The position numbers were made by a program, and so were the translations under genes. Positions 51,919 to 61,468 of a stretch of DNA of 64,000 bases are shown in pieces. Position 1 is the first letter of the stretch, and each line of letters starts with the position of its first letter. This DNA is from Corallococcus sp. (GTDB lineage Bacteria; Bacillota; Clostridia; Christensenellales; CAG-314), in the NCBI GenBank assembly GCA_023665205.1, contig JAMPEJ010000004.1, forward strand, positions 1-64,000, written 5' to 3'. The notes under the pieces are model-generated. The model saw nothing but the letters and a program-made list of their open reading frames with translations, was not told the origin of the DNA and did not search any database.

Positions 51919-54900
51919 TGTGCTGCACCTTCGCTTTTTTGTTGTTGACGAGAATATTTGACAACGTAGCTGATGTTATCCATCTTTAGAAGCATTTCGG
52001 ACAACAATTTTTTGTCAACGTTAATGCGTTCCTCAAATATCAGCCATCTGCCCTCCGTGGCATCGGTATTTGGCACTGCCAAAACAAGACTTATATACAC
52101 CGCCGTTTTTGTGTCCAAATCCAAATCGTCGTAAGCGTACTTTTCGCCGTCCAACTCCGCAATTGTTTTGCCGCCCTCTTCGCGCAAGACGTAAGGCTTG
52201 CCGGTTATGGCATTGAGATATTGCGTTGCTACTCCCATTGTAGACTTTATTTTGTCGGCGATAAGCAATCCTATGATATCGTTATGATTGATACTGGTAT
52301 TAAGCGTATTGAGCGTACGCGCTTCCACCGCCGCCGCCGTAACGCGTATTTTGGCTGTGCTAGCGGACACGTACAGTTCCATTTGTTCTTGACGGCTTTG
52401 TTCCAACTTTTCCTTGCGGCGAGACAACTTGTCTATTTCCTTTTGCTTTTCGTCTATTTCCGCGTCCGTTACATAAGATATGGAATCGTCTTTCAATATT
52501 GTATAGTAATTGTCGATACGCTCGGCAAGGTTGGTTTTGACAGCGTCGTACTCGGCGATCTCGCGGCGAAGTTCGTCGTAAGTATCGTCCAAGTTCATCG
52601 CGGCAATCTTGTCCATATCCAAACCCTTCAAGTTGACCTCAAACTGTAATTCCTGATACAGTTCGTCGTACTCGCGCGATTTGGTTTCGTACAGCCACTG
52701 CGCTTTTTCCAATTCCAAACGCTTTTTGAAAACTTCTTTTTCCACCTGTTGTTTGGAATCCAACAACATTTGGCGCTCGTCCTCCACGTCGCCCAATTCG
52801 TAACGGAAGTTGGCTACGGCTTGTTCCAAATCGTCGCTACCGGCAAACTTTTTGGCCTTTTCCGTAGATTGAGCAATTTGCGACTCGTTGACTTTTATAG
52901 TCTTTGTAATTTCCGTTATCGCGGCGTTTAAGTCGTCCAACTTGGAATTGATACCCTCGAGTTGACGGCAAATTGCCGTGTACTGTTCGTAACCGGAAGA
53001 CAATCTTTCTCCGATGTCCGACAGGTTTTCTTTCATTTTATCGTTGGTGGAAACAAGCGTATCTACCGAAGACTGAGTGGCGTCCAGTTGCGACTGAGTT
53101 TCCTGCAAGTAACGCAAACGGGAGCGAAGCGCGCTAAGTTTGGAACGGGCGCTTTCCGTATAACGTTTCAGTTCGGCAAGTTCCGCCTCTCCGCGTACTG
53201 CGTCCTGCTGCACGTCCAAAAGATACTTGGTGCCGTTATCGCTGTTTAACGCTTTCAAGTAGTTGAACACCGTTTCCGAACTGTTTTGAGCCACTATTTC
53301 GTTGTAGCGATTGTTTATATTTTCCTTTTCGCCGGTTAGCGTAGCCATTTCGGCGGCGTTGATTTCCACATGGCGTTTAATTTCCCTGATGGAACCTTCG
53401 AGTTGAGCGGCGCGATCCACAAGTTGATCGCGATCTACGCTGCGCTGAGAAATTTCCTGTTCCAAGGCTTCCACTTCCTGATCGTGGAAATCCGCAGTAA
53501 CTGCAAACACGCTGGACGCGTCGTCGTTGTAGACTTTTTGACTGTTCAAAAACACTTCGCGCTTAAACTCTTCCTGCTTGCGCAGCAAAGTTTTGTTGCG
53601 TTCCGCCTCCAACTTACTGCGGCTGTTTTCCAGTTGCAAAATGCGGTAACGGTAATCTTCCATTGCACGTTCCAAGTTACGCTGTTTTTCAAGAAGCGAC
53701 ATATTTATGGCTTCCAACTTGGAGTACTTAGCGTCCAATACCTGCAATATAGTGTCCTTAGCTTTTATCGGAGTGACCGCAACGTCCAACTCAGCAACGG
53801 AACGGAAACGTTTGACTTGAATTACCAAAGCGCTTTCCTTTTCCGCAATTTGACTTTCTTTTACGGCAAGTTCGCTTTGTAATTTTTCAATTTGAGAGTT
53901 CACTTCGTCGATTTTAACGTCAACGCGTACCGTTTCCAACAACTCCCCGACGGATTTCGCAGGAATATTAAAAGCTTCCAAACTGGACTTAACGTCGCCG
54001 AGAGATTTTTCCACGCTGTCCAACTTATTGACGTACATCGTGCGTTCGCTGACCAAACGTTGCTGTTTTTCGGTAAGATCCAAAAGTTGCTCGTTAAGGC
54101 GTTTGTTTTCCTCGTAAAGCGACGCCACGTAGGACAATTCCGTATTGATACTTTCTATACGGTTACGCTTATCTTGCGTCAAGGCAAACTGACGCTGCTT
54201 TTCCTCCAACTGTTGGTTGACGGACGCAAGTTCGTTTTCCTGCCACTCCAATTCCGTCGTGATACCGTAACGCTTTTTTTCGTATTCGGCGCGTTGCTGT
54301 CCCACTTGCTGCAATGTACGAACCTTGGGAACAAGCACGGCAATATCGTCGCGCAATTTTATGCGCTCGCGGCCTTCCTCTATTTCTTCCTGATGTTCCG
54401 TAAGCAGTTTGTATTTTTTTTGCGCGTCCTCTAATTTTTGCGCAATATCCGTGTGAATGTTGCCGACCGTACGTTTTGCTTTCATTTCGCCAAGTTGCGC
54501 GGTAGCAACAGTGATGTCGCGGGATACTGCGTCGAGGTCGGCGTTTATTTCGTCCAATTTTTCCGGAGATACGGCGGGAATTTCACCCAGAGCGGAAAAC
54601 TCTTTGACGCGTTTGACGGCACGGTCTTTCAGGTCGCGCGCGGCGCGGCTGGACGACAAAATTTCGTCTTTGACTTCCGACAGCATGCGTATTTCGTCAA
54701 ACAAGAACAGATCGCCATGGAAATTTTCCACTGCTTTGTTGTTGACGTAATGCATTTTGAGCATGTCGGACAACTCTTCCTTTAATATATCCTCTACGTA
54801 ACTTACCGCGTTTTTATTGCGGGCAACGACCGTCCAACGTCCGTCGACGTGTTTTTTAAGTACGCTGCGAGTAGCGCCGTCATCGTTGTGCAATCTTGCA

Positions 54901-55106
54901 AGAGAGTATTGTTCGCCATCCAAATCGAATGTGACTTCTACGTCCTTTTGATTTTCCGATTCCTCCTTGAAACAAAACTCCAAATAGGAATTGAGGTGCC
55001 CGCCTTTTGACGTGCAAATTTCCTTGCCCTGGCTTGCGGTGCCGAAGGTGAAGATCTGCTTTTCTTTAGTTTGAGAATCGATGGCTATGACTTTGCTGAT
55101 TCGCAT
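51915..55106 (-). CDS. Degenerate SMC/Rad50-like coiled-coil protein
   Basis: 1063 residues, mostly heptad-rich coiled coil (about 165-930) flanked by head-like ends, the layout of SMC, SbcC or RecN. The N-terminal end has strands resembling a Rad50 head (YLEFCFKEE, VEVTFDLDGEQYSLARL), but no P-loop: the only candidate, GTASQGKE (22-29), ends in Glu. The C-terminal end has LDLDTKTAVYISLVLAV where the LSGGE signature helix is expected and LIFEERINVD at the Walker B position. Nucleotide hydrolysis is therefore doubtful. It is coupled to yqeY and divergent from DnaD- and DnaI-like genes, hinting at a chromosome or replication role. No closer family recognised. Confidence 0.65.
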   Translation of the reverse strand: MRISKVIAIDSQTKEKQIFTFGTASQGKEICTSKGGHLNSYLEFCFKEESENQKDVEVTFDLDGEQYSLARLHNDDGATRSVLKKHVDGRWTVVARNKNAVSYVEDILKEELSDMLKMHYVNNKAVENFHGDLFLFDEIRMLSEVKDEILSSSRAARDLKDRAVKRVKEFSALGEIPAVSPEKLDEINADLDAVSRDITVATAQLGEMKAKRTVGNIHTDIAQKLEDAQKKYKLLTEHQEEIEEGRERIKLRDDIAVLVPKVRTLQQVGQQRAEYEKKRYGITTELEWQENELASVNQQLEEKQRQFALTQDKRNRIESINTELSYVASLYEENKRLNEQLLDLTEKQQRLVSERTMYVNKLDSVEKSLGDVKSSLEAFNIPAKSVGELLETVRVDVKIDEVNSQIEKLQSELAVKESQIAEKESALVIQVKRFRSVAELDVAVTPIKAKDTILQVLDAKYSKLEAINMSLLEKQRNLERAMEDYRYRILQLENSRSKLEAERNKTLLRKQEEFKREVFLNSQKVYNDDASSVFAVTADFHDQEVEALEQEISQRSVDRDQLVDRAAQLEGSIREIKRHVEINAAEMATLTGEKENINNRYNEIVAQNSSETVFNYLKALNSDNGTKYLLDVQQDAVRGEAELAELKRYTESARSKLSALRSRLRYLQETQSQLDATQSSVDTLVSTNDKMKENLSDIGERLSSGYEQYTAICRQLEGINSKLDDLNAAITEITKTIKVNESQIAQSTEKAKKFAGSDDLEQAVANFRYELGDVEDERQMLLDSKQQVEKEVFKKRLELEKAQWLYETKSREYDELYQELQFEVNLKGLDMDKIAAMNLDDTYDELRREIAEYDAVKTNLAERIDNYYTILKDDSISYVTDAEIDEKQKEIDKLSRRKEKLEQSRQEQMELYVSASTAKIRVTAAAVEARTLNTLNTSINHNDIIGLLIADKIKSTMGVATQYLNAITGKPYVLREEGGKTIAELDGEKYAYDDLDLDTKTAVYISLVLAVPNTDATEGRWLIFEERINVDKKLLSEMLLKMDNISYVVKYSRQQQKSEGAAQ

Positions 55107-55234
55107 ACCGCTTTCTCCGTTTTACTTTTTGTTTTGCGCCGCAACGGCAAATAAGTGTTGCTAACGACAAAGATTTGTGATAAAATATTTTCCACTAAGT
55201 TGAGCGAGTGCGATATACACCCACTTTACTGATT

Positions 55235-55263
55235 ATTATATACTATCAAAAAAAAATAATCAA
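55235..55263 (-). promoter_or_regulatory. Predicted promoter of the SMC-like gene with T9 spacer
   Basis: On the minus strand TTGATT (55258-55263), 17 nt, TATAAT (55235-55240). The spacer contains nine consecutive T, so slippage would change spacing and strength. The leader would be about 120 nt. Confidence 0.6.
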
Positions 55264-55334
55264 GACATTATTTGTAAAAGAAACAAATATCACTAAACAG
55301 CAAACGTAAAATCGTTTTACACAAGAGGTACGCA

Positions 55335-56777
55335 ATGGCTTTTTGCATTAAGGAAAAAAAACTTATCGACGGCGGAGTGACCTGCGTAGACAATAAGTTT
55401 ATACTCAATTATCTTCCCGACGCTCCGGACAAATGCGTTGCCGTGTATCTTTTGGGATTGGCTTTGTCCGACAGCGAAGGAACGGACAACGCCTGCTCCG
55501 CTATCGCGCAAAAACTGGGTATTACCGCAGAAGAAGTAATGGCAGCATACCTGTATTGGGACGAACTGGGATTAGTGCATATAACGACGGACAATCCGCC
55601 GAGAATCTTGTATTTGGACGCGAGAGGAGCCGCAGGCGCGCTAAAAAAAGTCAAGCCTTCCAAATATTCTAAATTCAATAAAGAAATGCAGAGCGCATTT
55701 GAAAGCAGGATGTTGACTCCCAACGAATACTACGCCTACTACGACTTTTTGGAAAACACTACTTTCGAGCCGGAGGCATTGGTTGCCGTTGCAAAATATT
55801 GCGTTGCATTAAAGGGCGGCGACGTCAACTTCCGATACTTACTGACCGTCGCGCGCAATTTGCTTATGCGCGGAGTTACTACTCTTGCCGTCGTTCAGGA
55901 CAGCCTGAACAGTCAGCAAAAATACGACGAGGACTTGAAACTCGTTTTCAAAGCGTTGGGGCTGAACCGCGCGTTCGAATACGCCGACCGCGAAACGTAC
56001 GAAAAATGGATAAAAGACTTCGGTTTCAGCGCCGACGTAATTGTGAAAATTGCCAAAGACTGCAAAGGCAGAGGCATGGCGAAACTGGATGCAAACCTTA
56101 CTGAATACTACAAAAAAGGCGCGTTATCGCTTTCGGAAATAGACCACTACAAGACGGAAAAAGAACACCTTACGGAACTTGCAAAACAGATAAACCGCGC
56201 GGTTGGGGTTTACTACCAAAGCGTAGAGGCGGAAATCGACGAATACGTCGTTGCTTGGGTACGCAAAGGCTACGACGACGAAACGCTGCTCGCGGTTGCA
56301 AAGTACTGCTTCAAAAGCGGCATACGTACCCTGCAAGGCTTGGCAAACGTTATAGATAAACTGTACAAGAACGGCATCACCACCGTTGCCGCTCTAAACG
56401 AGTACTTTGCGGAGACTACTCGCAAAGACGAAACCATCAAAGCCGTGCTGAATACAGCCGGCATAGAGCGCAACGTTACGAATAACGACAGAACGCTTTT
56501 TTCCACTTGGAAAAAGTGGAACGTAAGCGACGAACTTATATTCTTTGCCGCGGAACGTTCGGCAGGCACCAACAGCCCGATGAGTTACATAAACCGTTTG
56601 CTTGCCAACTACAAACAACAAGGTATTGCAACTGTTGCCCAAGCGCAAGCGAAGGAAAAAGCCACCGCCGCAACTGCGGCTAAAAAAGCCGTCGTCGGCG
56701 CGGAAATTGCAAAAACAGACTACACGGAAGAACAATTGAACGCACTGTTTACCGCGCTGGACGAAACGGAGGAATGA
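55335..56777 (+). CDS. DnaD-type replication initiation protein with four repeated units
   Basis: 480 residues. An N-terminal winged-helix-like region (about 1-95, with LGITAEEVMAAYLYWDELGLV, partial) precedes four similar helical units of the DnaD/DnaB_2 kind at about 122-190, 217-272, 300-360 and 385-440. Each has the pattern aromatic-x-W/F, then LxxxAKYC-like helix, then a YI/YLxxxxxNL/NW-like helix. DnaD carries one such unit and Bacillus DnaB two. An Ala/Lys-rich linker and an acidic end close the protein. It presumably remodels origin DNA and loads helicase with the downstream ATPase, which it overlaps by ATGA. Confidence 0.82.
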   Translation: MAFCIKEKKLIDGGVTCVDNKFILNYLPDAPDKCVAVYLLGLALSDSEGTDNACSAIAQKLGITAEEVMAAYLYWDELGLVHITTDNPPRILYLDARGAAGALKKVKPSKYSKFNKEMQSAFESRMLTPNEYYAYYDFLENTTFEPEALVAVAKYCVALKGGDVNFRYLLTVARNLLMRGVTTLAVVQDSLNSQQKYDEDLKLVFKALGLNRAFEYADRETYEKWIKDFGFSADVIVKIAKDCKGRGMAKLDANLTEYYKKGALSLSEIDHYKTEKEHLTELAKQINRAVGVYYQSVEAEIDEYVVAWVRKGYDDETLLAVAKYCFKSGIRTLQGLANVIDKLYKNGITTVAALNEYFAETTRKDETIKAVLNTAGIERNVTNNDRTLFSTWKKWNVSDELIFFAAERSAGTNSPMSYINRLLANYKQQGIATVAQAQAKEKATAATAAKKAVVGAEIAKTDYTEEQLNALFTALDETEE

Positions 56778-57682
56778 TGAACAGAGAACAACTGGCGCTT
56801 GCCGCCAAAAGGAAAATAGACGCCCGACGTTTGAAAGCGCTGGCTTTATGCGATCGCACTTTGGAAGATCTACGCAAAAACGACGATTACAAAAACTGTG
56901 AACGCGCGCTACGCGAAGCGCAGGTAAAGTACGTATTCGAACGCGACGACAAAGCGAAAAAGGACGTGGAAAAATACGGGGCGTTGCAAAAGAAATTGCT
57001 GAATAAGTACGGACTTACGGAAGCCGATCTGTTGCCGAAATATCACTGTGCAAAATGCGAAGATACGGGTTACTTCGAAGGGAAATACTGCGCGTGTATG
57101 CAAGAAGAAATAAGCAAACTGCTACTTAGCGAAAGCAACGTACAAAGCGCGAACTTCACTTTTGAAAGTTCATCCGAGACAAACAAACATAATTTGGCAG
57201 TATATAAACAAGCGCACAAAGTATGTCTTGACGGAACGCCTAAAAACATAATGCTTACAGGAGGCACGGGCTGCGGCAAAACGTATCTGCTTTCCGCGTG
57301 TGCCAACCTATGCGCCAAATTAGGCAAAAGCGTATTATTTGTGACGGCATACAACCTAAACTCCAAATTTTTAGAGTGTCATTTGAGCGACTTTGCTGAA
57401 AAGAAGATAATTCTTGACAACCTGACGGAGACCGACGTGCTGATAATAGACGATTTGGGCACTGAAATCGTATATAAAAACGTAACGGCGGAGTACCTTT
57501 TTGAAGTGATAAACGAAAGGATAGTGCGCAGAAAGCAAACTTTTTTCAGCACGAATTTGAGCCTTTCAGCCCTGCGCGACAGGTACGACGAACGGATCTT
57601 TTCCCGAATAGTGGATAAAAACACAACTTTGGTTGCCAAATTGGAAGGCAGTGACAAACGCACAGGAATAGAAGTTAAATAA
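56774..57682 (+). CDS. dnaI: DnaI/DnaC-type helicase loader ATPase
   Basis: AAA+ protein that loads the replicative helicase. 302 residues: helical helicase-binding N-terminus; zinc-site-like cluster with Cys92, Cys95, Cys106 and Cys108 (HCAKCEDTG, YCACM), as in Bacillus DnaI; Walker A GGTGCGKT (163-170); Walker B LIIDDLG (223-229); sensor STNLS; arginine finger near Arg278 (DERIFSR). Coupled to the DnaD-type gene. IstB-like transposition helpers share the fold, but no transposase is nearby and the zinc cluster favours DnaI. Confidence 0.92.
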   Translation: MMNREQLALAAKRKIDARRLKALALCDRTLEDLRKNDDYKNCERALREAQVKYVFERDDKAKKDVEKYGALQKKLLNKYGLTEADLLPKYHCAKCEDTGYFEGKYCACMQEEISKLLLSESNVQSANFTFESSSETNKHNLAVYKQAHKVCLDGTPKNIMLTGGTGCGKTYLLSACANLCAKLGKSVLFVTAYNLNSKFLECHLSDFAEKKIILDNLTETDVLIIDDLGTEIVYKNVTAEYLFEVINERIVRRKQTFFSTNLSLSALRDRYDERIFSRIVDKNTTLVAKLEGSDKRTGIEVK

Positions 57683-57707
57683 TGGATCAAGCCAAATCTA
57701 CTTTGTT

Positions 57708-57739
57708 AAGAGACGCGGAAAACACCGCGTCTCTTTTTT
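57708..57739 (+). terminator. Intrinsic terminator after the helicase loader
   Basis: An 11-bp perfect stem (AAGAGACGCGG at 57708-57718 with 57725-57735), 6-nt loop, then a T-run. Confidence 0.9.
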
Positions 57740-57832
57740 CGTGCCGAAAATTTTTCCGTAATACTTATTACAAACAAAATATAAGTACGGATAGACAACA
57801 ACAAAACGGTAAAAACTAGTAACGGGTGAATT

Positions 57833-58618
57833 ATGGGCAAAAATCTGAAAAACAAAGTCGCCGTCATTTCCGGTGCGACAAACGGCATAGGCAAAGCAAT
57901 CGCGGAAAAGTTACAAAGTGAAGGCGTAAAAATCGTAAACGTATCCAAAGACAAAACGGAAACCGGCTACTTCAAAAACTATACTTGCAATATTGCCGAC
58001 ACGACGGAGCTTACGGAAACTTGCGCGGATATTATACAGCTCGTAGGCAAAATCGATTATTTGTTTTGCAATGCAGGCTTGGGAATAGGCGGCAGTATGG
58101 AAAACGCCGAATTAGCAAATATCGACACGCTGTTTAGCGTCAATTTGATTGCGCAAGCGCAAATGACGACGCTGCTGCTGCCCGTTATAAAAAACGGCGG
58201 TAAAATTATCTATACCGGCTCTATGGCAGCGTTGCTTCCGCTGCCGTATCAAGCGTGTTACTCGGCAAGCAAGGCAGGACTAGACAACTTTGCCAGAGCG
58301 CTGCGCACGGAAGTAAAACCGAGAAACATCGGGGTATGCACGCTTTTGCCGGGCGACGTTGCAACCGGATTTACCGACGCAAGGATGATTTCTACAGGAC
58401 AAAGCCCGCGCGAAAAACACAGCGTAGACAAAGCCACGCAAGCGGAATTGAGCGGAAAAAATCCCGAAATAGTCGCCGACTCCGCTCTAAAAATTATACG
58501 CAAAAAACACACGCCGTTACGAGTTTCAGTCGGATGCGGAAACAAAATGTTGGCCTTTGCTACGCGCTTTATGCCGCTTAAACTGATAAACTTCCTAATT
58601 GACAAAATTTACTTGTAA
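57833..58618 (+). CDS. Short-chain dehydrogenase/reductase
   Basis: Cytoplasmic NAD(P)-dependent oxidoreductase of 261 residues. Rossmann motif SGATNGIG (14-21), CNAGLGIGG, and the catalytic YSASKAG with Tyr and Lys; the Ser lies in YTGSMAAL. The C-terminus is basic with FMPLKLINFLIDK, which may touch the membrane. The substrate cannot be inferred. It stands alone between two terminators. Confidence 0.9.
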   Translation: MGKNLKNKVAVISGATNGIGKAIAEKLQSEGVKIVNVSKDKTETGYFKNYTCNIADTTELTETCADIIQLVGKIDYLFCNAGLGIGGSMENAELANIDTLFSVNLIAQAQMTTLLLPVIKNGGKIIYTGSMAALLPLPYQACYSASKAGLDNFARALRTEVKPRNIGVCTLLPGDVATGFTDARMISTGQSPREKHSVDKATQAELSGKNPEIVADSALKIIRKKHTPLRVSVGCGNKMLAFATRFMPLKLINFLIDKIYL

Positions 58619-58710
58619 CGGTCAACAAGATGCAAAAAAGGTTTTTACAAATGCGAATCCTAAATGCGGAGCAATTGTTGAGCAAACGTAGTTTACGAAC
58701 ACCGACAACA

Positions 58711-58742
58711 AAAAAGCACTGCCTTTTGTGCAGTGCTTTTTT
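58711..58742. terminator. Bidirectional terminator between SDR and tRNA-Thr
   Basis: GCACTGC (58716-58722) and GCAGTGC (58730-58736) with A-runs on the left and T-runs on the right terminate both strands. On the minus strand it abuts the tRNA 3' end. Confidence 0.85.
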
Positions 58743-58817
58743 GGAGCTACTAACCGGATTTGAACCGGTGACCCCGTCCTTACCAAGGACGTGCTCTACC
58801 TGCTGAGCCATAGTAGC
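58742..58817 (-). tRNA. trnT: tRNA-Thr (anticodon GGT)
   Basis: Full cloverleaf on the minus strand: acceptor GCTACTA/TAGTAGC, D-arm GCTC/GAGC with AGCAGGTA loop, anticodon stem CGTCC/GGACG with loop TTGGTAA, T-arm ACCGG/CCGGT with TTCAAAT loop, discriminator T and encoded CCA. Own promoter at 58858-58886 and terminator directly downstream. Confidence 0.97.
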
Positions 58818-58857
58818 ATATATAACAAATAAATATCTTTGCGTTTTCAGCCCCTCA

Positions 58858-58886
58858 ATAATAACAATTTTATCGCTAAAAGTCAA
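58858..58886 (-). promoter_or_regulatory. Predicted tRNA-Thr promoter
   Basis: On the minus strand TTGACT (58881-58886), 17 nt, TATTAT (58858-58863), about 40 nt before the mature 5' end. Confidence 0.75.
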
Positions 58887-59000
58887 TTGTTTTTTGCAAA
58901 AAGAAAACTGCCGAATACGGACTTGATTTCAAATAAAAAAACTTTACGCAAATCGGCGTCTTTCTCCCATTTGCAGAGCCCGTTGTTACGCACAAAACTT

Positions 59001-59030
59001 AAAGAAGCGCAAAGTCGATTGCGCTTCTTT
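59001..59030 (-). terminator. Probable terminator after the GH5 gene
   Basis: A perfect 12-bp stem (AAAGAAGCGCAA at 59001-59012 with 59019-59030), 6-nt loop. The T-run on the minus strand is short. Confidence 0.65.
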
Positions 59031-59078
59031 ATATAGATAATACGTAAATTGCCGAAATAATTACAATATCAACTTCTG

Positions 59079-61445
59079 CTAATCTACGGTTAGCGAAACG
59101 AGATTGCTGTTCCAACCGCGGTAAATTCCTACGGAATACGATTTGCCGCTAGCACTAACGCTGCCTTCAACGTCGGCGCATTCCAAATTGCTCGAGGCGT
59201 TTCCGAAATGGAAAAATACGATATAACCTTTCGGCACGGCGGAAACGTCCAGCAATATTTGATACGAACCCGCGCTTGCAGTAATAAAAGCGGTTTGTTC
59301 CAATACGTAGACGGTTGCGCTCCCCCAACTACTGCTTGCGCCGCCTGCATCGGCGTTGTTTTGCCAATCCGCATAAAAAGCGTTTTTCAAAGCGGATAAC
59401 GCGTCGCCGTCCGCAACGGCGTCGTTATATGAGCCGTTGATTGCCAAATACGCTTTGCCGTCCTTTGTCACTACCGAAACGTCGGAAATTGCGGAATTAA
59501 GCGACGGTTTCCCCAAAGCGTCTCCGTAAAGAGAGGCAAGCGTATGACCGGAAGAAAATTTGTAATATTCTCCCGTGCCGACAGTTTTGTTGGCTGCAAA
59601 TTTTTGCGCAATGGAATCGTAAGAATCCGTTTCTACGTTTATTCTTGACGAGAAATTTTTGTTGATTATTCCCCAAGAAGAGTCGCCCGTAGTGTTTACT
59701 TTGTAGTTCCAACTGCACCAATGGAAGTTGTTGCCGTTTAGCGCCTCGAAAGCATACGTCCACTGACTTTCCGTATAATATGCGGTAAACTCTCCCATTT
59801 GCAAAGGCACACCAAAGTTTTTATTTGTCAGTTCGGCAAGTTTTTCGTCGTAACTTGCTGCAAAAGCGTTCGGGTCATTGGTAATATTGTTGTAGTGATG
59901 GAAAGAATACATGCAGTTTTTCCACCCGTATACGTCAGGCATGGGAAGATTGTTTGCGCCCCAACTGGACTCGAAAATGACGATATGGTATACGTCTGTT
60001 TTGCGTATGGCTTGATAAATTCTGTCAAAAACGTCCCAATGCGGAGCATTGCCCACGGTATCGTTTATCCAACCGCCGTTTTCGCCGGGTTCGTTCAAAA
60101 TGTCGTAGCCTGCGACGGTGACATTATCTTTGAAATGTTCGGCAAGAGCACTCCACAGTTTTACCGTCAACGCAATTTTGGTTTCGTTTGAATAAAAATC
60201 CACCTGACCCGCGCCCAATATTTGTCCGCTGTGATCCTGTCCGTTGTGAGATCCGTATGCTCCGTGCAAATCCAATATCACGTACATACCGTATTTTGCC
60301 GCACGTTCTACAAAGTCGTCCAAAATGGAAAAATCGTAATTTTGCCCCGCATGAGAAAGACCGTCCAGCGCCGCAGAATCTACGTCCATATAGGTAAAAG
60401 GCAAACGCAAAACATTCATACCCATATCTTTGCAAAGTTGAAAATCCAAATCGCTCCACCAGTTGTCGCGATATATTTTCCACAGAGCATCGGACTTTTC
60501 TTTGCCGAAACGTGAAAGCAACGCTTTTTTAATTGTGTAATAATCTTGTCCAGTGCTGTCTTCAAACGCACTCATGTAGTTTTCCGTGACCAACAGTCCG
60601 CCTACGTTAGTACCTCTTAAAAAAACTTCGTTGCCTTTTGCATCCACCACTTTTGTTCCTACGGCATGGAGCATAGGGTTGCTGTCCGGCGGCGGAGGAA
60701 TATAGTTCGGGTCCGGAGCGTTGCAGCGCGTGCAATATCCGTCCACGAAATCGTGTCCGTTTTCACAAGGATCGGGCGCAGTTTGTTTTTGCCACACGGC
60801 AGTTAAAGTTACGGGGTGAGTCGGCATAATAAAAGTATCTCCAGGTTGATAAATTGCAGTGCCGTCGCTGAACCCTGCAAAAGCATAGCCGCTGTTTGTA
60901 AACGTATTCGATAAAACGGTAACGGTTGTACCGGCAGCGTATTTTACCGCTTCGTGCGCATCACCTTGCGCATCCGCAGAACCCGCCTCGTAAGTTACGG
61001 CGTACGTAACGGGCGTAGGAGTAACATACGACGGATCCGGCAAATTACAGCGCGTGCAATAACCGTCAACGAAATCGTGTCCGTTCTCACACGGATCCGA
61101 CGGAGTTTGTTTTTGCCAAATTGCCGTCAAAGTGACGTCTTTGGACGGCATTGTATACGTAGCGCCGGAGTCGTAATTTTTTGAGCCGTCGTTCCAACAC
61201 ACAAAGTCGTAGCCCGTTCTGCTGAGAATTCCCGATGGAGCAAGCGTCACTTTGACGCCGCTTGTATATTTAGCCGTTGCGGGAAGGTCGCCTATAGCGT
61301 CCAACGCGCCGCGCGAGTAAGAAAGCGTATACGCATTGTCGCCCTGCGGTATTTTTAACGTACAAGCGGCAAGACACAGACAAAGCGCGCAAACTATGCA
61401 CAACACTGCCGCCGCTATCGTTTTTTTAGTAAAAAGTTTAATCAC
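59079..61445 (-). CDS. Secreted GH5 glycoside hydrolase lipoprotein with InlB-type repeats
   Basis: Surface glycanase, 788 residues. Lipoprotein signal ending LAAC (Cys28). Two InlB/Flg_new beta repeats (about 38-111 and 147-219) are each followed by an almost identical knuckle, CENGHDFVDGYCTRCN. The GH5 barrel runs from about 258: LRGTNVGGLL, MNVLRLPF, YDILNEPG with acid/base Glu452, and LQMGEF with nucleophile Glu552. A C-terminal beta domain (about 635-788) looks carbohydrate-binding. Substrate is probably a beta-glucan or mannan, not decidable here. The start is GTG with GGAG 7 nt ahead; a LacI-type operator overlaps the promoter. Confidence 0.9.
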   Translation of the reverse strand: MIKLFTKKTIAAAVLCIVCALCLCLAACTLKIPQGDNAYTLSYSRGALDAIGDLPATAKYTSGVKVTLAPSGILSRTGYDFVCWNDGSKNYDSGATYTMPSKDVTLTAIWQKQTPSDPCENGHDFVDGYCTRCNLPDPSYVTPTPVTYAVTYEAGSADAQGDAHEAVKYAAGTTVTVLSNTFTNSGYAFAGFSDGTAIYQPGDTFIMPTHPVTLTAVWQKQTAPDPCENGHDFVDGYCTRCNAPDPNYIPPPPDSNPMLHAVGTKVVDAKGNEVFLRGTNVGGLLVTENYMSAFEDSTGQDYYTIKKALLSRFGKEKSDALWKIYRDNWWSDLDFQLCKDMGMNVLRLPFTYMDVDSAALDGLSHAGQNYDFSILDDFVERAAKYGMYVILDLHGAYGSHNGQDHSGQILGAGQVDFYSNETKIALTVKLWSALAEHFKDNVTVAGYDILNEPGENGGWINDTVGNAPHWDVFDRIYQAIRKTDVYHIVIFESSWGANNLPMPDVYGWKNCMYSFHHYNNITNDPNAFAASYDEKLAELTNKNFGVPLQMGEFTAYYTESQWTYAFEALNGNNFHWCSWNYKVNTTGDSSWGIINKNFSSRINVETDSYDSIAQKFAANKTVGTGEYYKFSSGHTLASLYGDALGKPSLNSAISDVSVVTKDGKAYLAINGSYNDAVADGDALSALKNAFYADWQNNADAGGASSSWGSATVYVLEQTAFITASAGSYQILLDVSAVPKGYIVFFHFGNASSNLECADVEGSVSASGKSYSVGIYRGWNSNLVSLTVD

Positions 61446-61468
61446 AGATACACTCCGAAATTATAGTA

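Noticed and set aside
56774-57682. IstB-type transposition helper
   Set aside because: No transposase or insertion-sequence ends nearby; the zinc cluster and the upstream DnaD gene point to a helicase loader.
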